From contig JBMHBT010000016.1 of the NCBI GenBank assembly GCA_049890275.1, forward strand, positions 112,267 through 176,266: a stretch of DNA of 64,000 bases. Direction: 5' to 3'. Below, one piece after another: positions 57,089-64,000 of this stretch (its first letter is position 1; every line of letters begins with the position of its first letter). A model generated the notes under the pieces. The model saw nothing but the letters and a program-made list of their open reading frames with translations, had not been told where the DNA came from and did no database searches. Origin of the DNA: UBA7374 sp049890275. GTDB taxonomy: Bacteria; Verrucomicrobiota; Verrucomicrobiia; Opitutales; Coraliomargaritaceae. Both the position numbers and the translations under genes were made by a program.

Positions 57089-58729
57089 ATGAAATCTTGC
57101 TCCATTATTCTTGTATTCCTTGCCTATCAGCTTGCTCTGCAGGCGCTGCCCGATCGCCCCAATATTATCGTGATCTATGCAGATGATATTAGTGCACGCG
57201 AATTTCCAGTCTACGGAAGCTCGGTTTGGACTGCACCTGATGCGACAAATACATCGGACCGAAAATACCGGGCGAGTACACCGGTAATGGACTGCTTAGC
57301 CGAGAGAGGCGTTTGGTTTCAAACAGCATGGGCAGGTGTTGTTTGTAATCCAAGTCGCGCAATGATGATGTCGGGGCAGTACGCTTACAAAACAAAATGG
57401 TGGCATAATAAAGACAAAGGACGTGGACATGATGAAACCGGAAAAATCACCCACGATTGGCCTGTCTATATGAGTTCGCCCATTTTAATGGGCCACGTAG
57501 CTCAGCAGTCGGGTTATGGAACGATCTGGAGCGGGAAAACACAAATGGCCGGACGCTATGATTTACATGGTTTTGATGAGGGTTGTTTTACGCCCGGAGG
57601 ATTAAAGGATACCGACAATCCATATGCCGACTTCAAACATCAATTTGTTAAGAAGGACGGCAAAAGAATGCTGATCAATGTAGATACAGGTAAGCCCTGC
57701 GAGACCTATCAACAGCATGGCTGGTATTGGATGCCTCATGTGAAATTAATGAATCACCCTTCGTCTTCGGAAGCCTTCGAGTGGTGGCCAAATACAACGG
57801 AATCAAAAGAAAACTTTGGCGTGAATACCTATGGCCCGGACGTGGAACTTGATTTCTGCTTGGATTTCATTGAACGCAAGCATCGAGAGGGAAAACCGTT
57901 TCTCGTCTATCACACCACTCATTTAGGTCATGATGCGTACAACTGGCTGGACCCGGAGAATCAACAGTGGGAAAAATCGAAATGGCCGAACACACCAATA
58001 GTCCGCTGGGATGGTCACAAGTATACACGAGTCGAACCAACGATCACAGGCGACAAGGGTTTATATGATGCGCATGGAACGATTACCGATCCTGGCATTC
58101 ATCACCATATCAATTATATCGATTATCAGGTATGGCTGTACCTGCAAAAACTGGAGGCGTTAGGCATTTCCGATAATACAGTTATTATTATTACTGCAGA
58201 CAATGGAACCAGTGGCTATGGAAAGGGAAGCTCCATTGAACAACGTGGCTGCCACGTACCTTTTATACTCTATGCCCCTGGCATGAGAAAACAGGGAAAA
58301 CAGGAAACCTTGGTGAGCATCGCAGATGTAATGCCGACTATTGCGGAACTGTGCGGTTTTGAGTTTTCGGACAATTATGAGGTGGATGGGAAAAGCCTCG
58401 TACCATTCCTCTTTACCGACGAGACAGAGCATCGGAATTGGGTTTACAGTTATCGTGGTCCGGAACAGCTGATTCGCGGTCAGTATGTAATGCGGGATGG
58501 TCGTGGGCGTTGGTTTGATATCTCAAAACCAACGGAAAGTCTGGATAATTTTACACAAATTAAAGACTGGAACAAGGTACTCGAAGTACACAGAGCGGAG
58601 TATGAAAAACTACGGGAGATTTTACCGCGCTATGATCTCTATTTTGATGAATACGACGCGCCAGGCTTAAGACCGGACCCCAATCATCAGCCTCTCAATC
58701 GTTATTACAGAAAAACGAAAAAAGGATAA
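57089..58729 (+). CDS. Secreted formylglycine-dependent sulfatase (S1 family), copy 2
   Basis: The 546-residue protein starts at ATG 57089 with GGAGG 12 bp upstream, and has a signal peptide (SIILVFLAYQLALQA). Metal residues are in IYADDISA, and C86 in CNPSR is the formylglycine site. ITADNGTSGYG gives the later metal site. It differs clearly from sulfatase copy 1 in length and sequence, so it probably acts on a different sulfate position. It is the only plus-strand gene of the locus. Confidence 0.9.
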   Translation: MKSCSIILVFLAYQLALQALPDRPNIIVIYADDISAREFPVYGSSVWTAPDATNTSDRKYRASTPVMDCLAERGVWFQTAWAGVVCNPSRAMMMSGQYAYKTKWWHNKDKGRGHDETGKITHDWPVYMSSPILMGHVAQQSGYGTIWSGKTQMAGRYDLHGFDEGCFTPGGLKDTDNPYADFKHQFVKKDGKRMLINVDTGKPCETYQQHGWYWMPHVKLMNHPSSSEAFEWWPNTTESKENFGVNTYGPDVELDFCLDFIERKHREGKPFLVYHTTHLGHDAYNWLDPENQQWEKSKWPNTPIVRWDGHKYTRVEPTITGDKGLYDAHGTITDPGIHHHINYIDYQVWLYLQKLEALGISDNTVIIITADNGTSGYGKGSSIEQRGCHVPFILYAPGMRKQGKQETLVSIADVMPTIAELCGFEFSDNYEVDGKSLVPFLFTDETEHRNWVYSYRGPEQLIRGQYVMRDGRGRWFDISKPTESLDNFTQIKDWNKVLEVHRAEYEKLREILPRYDLYFDEYDAPGLRPDPNHQPLNRYYRKTKKG

Positions 58730-58887
58730 GACAAAGGGGATGCTAGGATGAACTGATCCGATGAAGAAACTCTGAACCTAATGAAACTGAAAATCTCTGT
58801 ACGATACATCCCAGCCGATGAATATTATCCAAATGTAATCCGACCAATAGCCAAAAAACTGCGCGGAGAAATATATGGCTGAGGCCT

Positions 58888-59877
58888 TTACAGGCGCGAA
58901 GCTTCTTCCAATCGGCGCTGTCTCTCTTGCCTGTATACAGAAGCACGATCAATAATGACTGCCGCAAGCAAAACGCCTCCACGCACTATGTCATAAATAT
59001 ATGGAGATGCATTGAGCAGATTGAGGCCATTGTCGATAAGGACTAGAAATATCGCCCCCATGGCACTGCCAACTACGCTGCCCGAACCTCCGGATAGCTT
59101 CGTCCCTCCGAGGATGACGGCTGCAATGACCGTAAACTCAATACCGATGCCAATACCCGACTGCAACCCGCCAACGCGTGCGATCAAGATAAGTGCCGCG
59201 ATCCCGGTGAAAAAACCACCGATCGCATAGACCAAAACAGTCATCGATTGAACAGGTAGCCCCGACTCACTGGCCGACCTGCTGGAATTCCCCATTGCAC
59301 GAAGGTAGAGACCGAAGCGTGTCTTGGTTAATAGATAAACTCCCACCAGCAATACTGTTACCAGCAAAAGAATAGGAACAGGAATACCTGCCACATTCCC
59401 ATTGCCCAGGAATCCATGCTCTCTGGATACCGGGATATTTTCCGCACCGGTCAGATGAATCGCCATCCCTCTATAAATCGAGTAGGTAGCTAACGTCGTA
59501 ATCAGCGGAGACAGCTGAAACTTGTTTACCAATAGCCCATTAATGGTGCCCAGGCCAGTGGCACATACCATCGCTACACCCATGCAAAAAAAGTATGAGT
59601 CCGTCTCTACCATTAGCTTTGCAAATAACGCAGAGGTAAAGAACAGGATTGCGCCCATCGAGATATCAATGCCACCCGACAGGATAATCAGGCACATCCC
59701 CACCGCCATAATTAATGTAACGCTCGCCTGAAGCAGGATAGACTCAAAGTTCGTCAGCGACAAAAACGCCGGAGAGGCGAAAGCCAGCAAGAGGCATAGC
59801 ACCACTGAAGCAATCGAAACCGGAAACCATTTTTGGCGAGCCAATAGGGTCTGGGCCTTTTGCATGCTGCATTTCAT
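58888..59877 (-). CDS. Sugar ABC transporter permease, RbsC-like (system 2, permease B)
   Basis: The 329-residue permease has CUT2 motifs: ILSGGIDISMGAI, TTLATYSIYRGMA, RAMGNSSRSASESG and ILGGTKLSGGSGS. Its ATG directly follows the TAA of the ATPase gene with no spacer. A second permease lies upstream of the ATPase, so the channel is probably a heterodimer. It ends 158 bp from the convergent sulfatase gene. Confidence 0.92.
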   Translation of the reverse strand: MKCSMQKAQTLLARQKWFPVSIASVVLCLLLAFASPAFLSLTNFESILLQASVTLIMAVGMCLIILSGGIDISMGAILFFTSALFAKLMVETDSYFFCMGVAMVCATGLGTINGLLVNKFQLSPLITTLATYSIYRGMAIHLTGAENIPVSREHGFLGNGNVAGIPVPILLLVTVLLVGVYLLTKTRFGLYLRAMGNSSRSASESGLPVQSMTVLVYAIGGFFTGIAALILIARVGGLQSGIGIGIEFTVIAAVILGGTKLSGGSGSVVGSAMGAIFLVLIDNGLNLLNASPYIYDIVRGGVLLAAVIIDRASVYRQERQRRLEEASRL

Positions 59878-61404
59878 TTAAACGACCTCTCCTTCCTTTT
59901 CGTTCGCGACCAGGGCAGCTCCCGATGCTACTGAAATGATGCTGGCAGGGTTAAAATCACTCCGTTCGAATTCGCCTGCAATTCGGCCTTTTCGCATCAC
60001 TTGAATACGATGGGAAAGGACTAAGAGTTCGTGTAAGTCAGATGATATCACAATGACGGCTACGCCACTTTCGGCCAACTTCATGATGGCGCAGTGGATG
60101 TCAAACTTCGCACCGATGTCGACGCCCTTTGTCGGCTCATCGAAGAGAACCACTTCGGGCTTGGTCGATAGCCATCTTCCAAGTAAGCTCTTTTGCTGAT
60201 TGCCGCCGCTTAGGTTCTCAATTGGGCTGTCGATGTGCGGAAGTGCAATCTTCATTCTATCCACTACCTCCGATGCCTTATTGATTTCTCCACGAAAGCC
60301 AAAAAACGGCACACGACGGCGAATGAATGCCTGTAAGCTGGCAGCGGAAAGATTTTCGCGAACAGGACGGTTTAGAAAGAGCCCATTTGTACGACGATCC
60401 TCCGGCACATAACATAAGTTACGCCGCTTCATCTCGGCTATATTGCCAAGTTGGATGCGCTCACCTTGCAGCCATAGTTTTCCGTCAGCGGGACGTACGC
60501 CAAAGATTCCTTCAGCCATTTCAGTACGCCCCGCACCCATAAGCCCAGCGAAGCCGAGGATTTCTCCTTTGTGCAACGCAAACGAAATATCGCAAAAGCC
60601 CTCCCCGCTTAGGTTTTCCAAAACCAACGCTTTATCGTCCGAATGTGCAGCCGGCTCGATCTGTGCGTCTCCCATGTCTCGGCCAACCATGAGTGTCTCG
60701 ATTTCCCGAAGGGCCATCTCTTTCAGTATGCCGGCTCCTACTTGAGCCCCATCTCTCAATACAATACAACTATCGCATACCCGGTAGATTTCTTCCATGA
60801 AATGCGAGATAAAAACGATCGCTAGACCACGCGCTTTAACCTTATCCAGAATTTCGAATAATTTTGCGCGCTCAGGCGAAGTCAGCGAGGTAGTCGGCTC
60901 ATCCAAAATGAGCACCTTGTCGGCATGCAGCAAAGCCTTGGCGATTTCGACGATCTGTCGCTTTCCGGCTCCAAGTGTTTCTACCAGTGCGTTTGGGTCG
61001 ATATCGATTCCAAGAAAATCGAGCTGCTCCTTTGCGATTTCGTTCGCTCTTGACCAATCAACATTCATCGATCGACCCGGCAAATCCATGATACAAATAT
61101 TTTCTGCTACTGTCAGAGATGGGAACAGGCTTAACTCCTGATGCACTGCTGAAACACCTTGCCGAGCCAGCTCCGTTCGCACAACGGTATTGCCGCCTAT
61201 GCGTATATCCCCAGCTGTAGGGCTTAACAAGCCGCACAGCATGTTCTTAATCGTGCTCTTTCCCGCGCCATTCTCACCGATGAGCGCCAACGCTTCTCCG
61301 GCACGTAAATCAAAGCTCACACCATTCACTACGGTCTTTCCTGAAAAAGCTTTGGTCAAACCATTGGCCGACAACACTGGCCTAGCAGAGTGAGATGGGT
61401 TCAT
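59878..61404 (-). CDS. Sugar ABC transporter ATPase, RbsA-like (system 2)
   Basis: From ATG 61404 the product is 508 residues. A strong AGGAGG lies upstream and the ATG overlaps the stop of permease A (ATGA). The N-half has Walker A GENGAGKSTIKN and VLILDEPTTSLTSPE. The C-half has GLMGAGRTEM, LSGGNQQKSLLGR and VLFDEPTKGVDIG. It is only distantly similar to the system 1 ATPase by eye, so the two importers are not a recent duplication. Confidence 0.93.
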   Translation of the reverse strand: MNPSHSARPVLSANGLTKAFSGKTVVNGVSFDLRAGEALALIGENGAGKSTIKNMLCGLLSPTAGDIRIGGNTVVRTELARQGVSAVHQELSLFPSLTVAENICIMDLPGRSMNVDWSRANEIAKEQLDFLGIDIDPNALVETLGAGKRQIVEIAKALLHADKVLILDEPTTSLTSPERAKLFEILDKVKARGLAIVFISHFMEEIYRVCDSCIVLRDGAQVGAGILKEMALREIETLMVGRDMGDAQIEPAAHSDDKALVLENLSGEGFCDISFALHKGEILGFAGLMGAGRTEMAEGIFGVRPADGKLWLQGERIQLGNIAEMKRRNLCYVPEDRRTNGLFLNRPVRENLSAASLQAFIRRRVPFFGFRGEINKASEVVDRMKIALPHIDSPIENLSGGNQQKSLLGRWLSTKPEVVLFDEPTKGVDIGAKFDIHCAIMKLAESGVAVIVISSDLHELLVLSHRIQVMRKGRIAGEFERSDFNPASIISVASGAALVANEKEGEVV

Positions 61405-62375
61405 CCATCCCTCCTTTTTCCGCTGAACGTATTCGCCAGCCATGTTCCGAAAAAAATGAGAATTCCTTGAATAATCAGTTGATCGTAAAATGGAATGCGT
61501 AGCAGGTTCAGGCCATTAATTAAGACAGTCAGCAAAGCCACCCCCAACAATGTACGCGTAATTGAGCCCTCGCCGCCGTTCATACTCGTGCCTCCCAACA
61601 CAACAGCCCCAATAATGATCAATAGCAGCGTATCACCCACACCAGGTATGGCTGTGCCCAAACTTATAATACTTATGAATCCAGCAACCCCAGCGAGTAG
61701 TCCAGACAATAAGTAAGCGCTAAACTCCAACGATTGTACCGGTAGTCCGGCATACCTTGCAGCACTACGATTACTACCCAGTAGGATAATCTGACGCCCC
61801 CAAGTCGTCAGGCCCAAAACGAGAGCCGCAGCAAGGGCAATCACCAGACCAATCAGCGTAATCGCAGGAATACCTTTTACAGAAACAAAACCAAAATCCA
61901 TCAGCGCAAGAGGTGTTCCCTCGACCGCTATGCCCTGCGACAGATAAAATGCGATGCCACGTGCGATGAGTTGGGTCGCCATTGTTGTGATAAAGGGAGT
62001 CAGGCCAAACGCGCCGATAAGCAATCCATTGATGGCCCCAAAGAGTCCACCAACCGACAATGCCGTAACTGCACCCAGAGCGATATCACCCGTTTTTGCC
62101 ATCACTATGCCTGCAAGAACCGCGCTTACACTAATCACAGTCGATACGGAAAGATCAATTCCACCCACTAAAAAAACAAAGGTCATGCCAATCGCGGCAA
62201 TCAGCAGCACCGTATTATTGACCAGCATTCCTTCAATGTTTCCCATCGAAAAGAAATACGGCGATAGCGAAGAGAAAGTAATCCAAAGGATCACAATCAA
62301 AGGTACCACTGGATAACTCTTCAGACGATCCAGTAAACACGCGCCCATTATTTGAAAGTGCTTGCTGCTACTCAT
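61401..62375 (-). CDS. Sugar ABC transporter permease, RbsC-like (system 2, permease A)
   Basis: The 324-residue permease has VFLVGGIDLSVSTVI, TTMATQLIARGIAFY, LLGSNRSAARYAGL and VLGGTSMNGGEGS. Its stop overlaps the ATPase start by 4 bp and it begins 21 bp after the binding-protein gene. Two permeases flanking one ATPase is a known CUT2 layout seen for some non-ribose sugars. Confidence 0.92.
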   Translation of the reverse strand: MSSSKHFQIMGACLLDRLKSYPVVPLIVILWITFSSLSPYFFSMGNIEGMLVNNTVLLIAAIGMTFVFLVGGIDLSVSTVISVSAVLAGIVMAKTGDIALGAVTALSVGGLFGAINGLLIGAFGLTPFITTMATQLIARGIAFYLSQGIAVEGTPLALMDFGFVSVKGIPAITLIGLVIALAAALVLGLTTWGRQIILLGSNRSAARYAGLPVQSLEFSAYLLSGLLAGVAGFISIISLGTAIPGVGDTLLLIIIGAVVLGGTSMNGGEGSITRTLLGVALLTVLINGLNLLRIPFYDQLIIQGILIFFGTWLANTFSGKRRDG

Positions 62376-62396
62376 CCAAAATCGGGCTAAAAAGAA

Positions 62397-63353
62397 TTAC
62401 TTTGCACCCCAGACTTTTGATTGATTCGCCTCGATGTCTTCGTGCGTGTAAAAGATCCCCGGGATCACATTCGTGCGTTTAACTTGCTTCCCCTCGATCA
62501 GGTCTGCCGCCAACGATACAGCCTTCTGCCCGGTACCAGCCAAATCCATCACCACAATGCCATCCGCATGGCCTTTCGCTACTGCTTGATAACCATCATT
62601 ACTGCCATTGATGCCTGTTAGGATGACATGGCCGTCTTCGCCAGCAAGATGCAGCTTATCCAAGCCACTCAATACGGTTTCTACCGCAGGAATATGCGTA
62701 TCGGTAGCAGCAAAAACCGCATGTATTTTATTATTCGCTTGAAATGCATTCTGTGTACCGGACAGCGCGCGCGCCGAATCCCAATCCGTTGGCACTTTGA
62801 TGATTTTCACATTCGGCAGTATTTCAATCTTCTCACGAAAGCCCTTACTGCGATCGATCCCGTTCTGGTCGTTGAGTGCCCCCAATAGCTCTAACACCAA
62901 TACCTCACCTTCAATGTCTTGTAAAAGTTTCGCTGTATAAGCACCGGCTTCGCGACCATCAGAAACAGAATCAGGGCCAACAAAAGCAGCAACGACACGA
63001 CTTTTGGGCAAATCCCGATCGTAAGCAACCACAGGGATTTTCGAGCGTCTAGCTAGCATGAGTGCTCGTTCAATTGTGTTTTGATCAACCGCGCAGACCA
63101 AAAGTGCATCGATCTGCTGTGTGATCAATGACTGTATCTGAGCATTCTGACTCTGGGCATCCCCGTCAGCAACCACTTCGATCACATCAAAACCCCGCTT
63201 TTCGGCCTCCTCCTTGATCGCATTATTGACCCCTACCCGGCTTTCAAACAATTGATCCACAGAAAGGCCCAGGGTGATCTTTTTCGCAAATGCAGGCGTC
63301 AGCGCAAAACTGATAACCGCGATAATAATTCCAAATCGTAGGTTTTGTTTCAT
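62397..63353 (-). CDS. Periplasmic sugar-binding protein, RbsB-like (system 2)
   Basis: The 318-residue protein has a cleavable signal peptide (LRFGIIIAVISFALTPAFA), not a lipobox as in system 1. Fold motifs are ITLGLSVDQLFESRVGVNNAI, ALLVCAVDQNTIERA, VVAYDRDLP and ILTGINGSNDGYQAV. Conserved D/R/N ligand-type residues of the ribose/galactose-binding family are present. It opens the second import operon. The sugar could be galactose, L-fucose-like or another monosaccharide. Confidence 0.92.
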   Translation of the reverse strand: MKQNLRFGIIIAVISFALTPAFAKKITLGLSVDQLFESRVGVNNAIKEEAEKRGFDVIEVVADGDAQSQNAQIQSLITQQIDALLVCAVDQNTIERALMLARRSKIPVVAYDRDLPKSRVVAAFVGPDSVSDGREAGAYTAKLLQDIEGEVLVLELLGALNDQNGIDRSKGFREKIEILPNVKIIKVPTDWDSARALSGTQNAFQANNKIHAVFAATDTHIPAVETVLSGLDKLHLAGEDGHVILTGINGSNDGYQAVAKGHADGIVVMDLAGTGQKAVSLAADLIEGKQVKRTNVIPGIFYTHEDIEANQSKVWGAK

Positions 63354-63738
<385 letters not shown>

Positions 63739-63818
63739 GCTACAATGACTCACTCACATACTCACCCAATTAGTCACCCAGATTTAGTAATTTGGAAGAT
63801 TAATACGTTAGCTGAAGG

Positions 63819-64000
63819 ATGAAAATAAGCATTCATCATTTGAAGCGAGGTCATCATGTGGGATATAAGGTTCGCTGGTGGCATAATGGCAAGCGGAAAG
63901 AGGCATATCGTAAATCTTATGAGGATGCCCTGGCATTGCAGTGCGATCTAAAAGAAAGGCTATTTTTTGGTAGCTGTGAAAGCTTTCGCAAGACGCACTT
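63819..64000 (+). CDS. Site-specific integrase, N-terminal part (cut by window)
   Basis: The frame opens at ATG 63819 (GAAGG just upstream) and runs off the right edge. About 60 residues are visible: MKISIHHLKRGHHVGYKVRWW, then GKRKEAYRKSYEDALALQ. This is the Arm/AP2-like DNA-binding N-terminus of tyrosine recombinases; the catalytic domain is outside the window. It points away from the tRNA and starts 81 bp from the tRNA 5' end. Confidence 0.7.
   Translation, partial: MKISIHHLKRGHHVGYKVRWWHNGKRKEAYRKSYEDALALQCDLKERLFFGSCESFRKTH

Overview
The window looks like a chromosomal segment of a marine Verrucomicrobiota bacterium, most likely Opitutales/Puniceicoccaceae (Coraliomargarita-like). This placement is inference. 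It rests on the very long GreA with its own N-terminal region, a PPi-dependent phosphofructokinase, moderate GC, and a sulfated-galactan degradation locus. The envelope genes present (BamA, LpxD, Skp, HtrA) show a Gram-negative cell with lipid A.

Region 1 (1-20 kb) is mixed housekeeping and surface genes. It holds a cNMP-binding/FHA protein cut by the left edge, greA, rsmB, an ECF sigma factor with a putative anti-sigma factor, tRNA-Lys, a zinc-ribbon coiled-coil protein, a TPR protein, accA, an MBL hydrolase, a VOC protein, an MFS protein, pfp and a sialate O-acetylesterase. A tightly overlapped GtrA / sulfotransferase / GT4 glycosyltransferase / polysaccharide deacetylase operon follows, then an outer-membrane barrel, an OvoA-C-like methyltransferase, a decayed RND efflux pump and an M29-like metallopeptidase.

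Region 2 (20.8-24.7 kb) is a compact acyl-carrier/sugar-transferase cluster: PglC-like transferase, ACP, SDR and AMP ligase, converging on a NeuD/PglD-type acyltransferase and a second ACP. Region 3 (24.8-37.4 kb) is core: amt-glnK, an HtrA protease, then a colinear minus-strand run rplY-pth-rpsF-ssb-rplI-dnaB-bamA-skp-lpxD-prs.

Region 4 (38.4-63.4 kb) is a polysaccharide utilisation locus for agar/porphyran-like sulfated galactan. It has two tandem GH86 enzymes, one GH16 enzyme, two formylglycine-type sulfatases, a GH2 beta-galactosidase, a GPH symporter and two separate ribose-type (CUT2) ABC importers. It also carries three exported proteins of families linked to 3-keto-glycoside chemistry: a Tat-signal Gfo/Idh/MocA oxidoreductase, a DUF1080 (3-keto-disaccharide hydrolase family) protein and a TIM-barrel isomerase/epimerase. 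No TonB receptor, SusD-like protein or dedicated regulator is visible. The inferred flow is extracellular cleavage and desulfation, optional periplasmic C3 oxidation/elimination, import by symporter or ABC systems, and cytosolic GH2 cleavage.

The right edge (63.4-64 kb) holds tRNA-Ile2(CAT), a near-perfect repeat of its 3' end 130 bp away, a small palindromic element, and the start of a site-specific integrase. This suggests an integration hotspot beside the locus.
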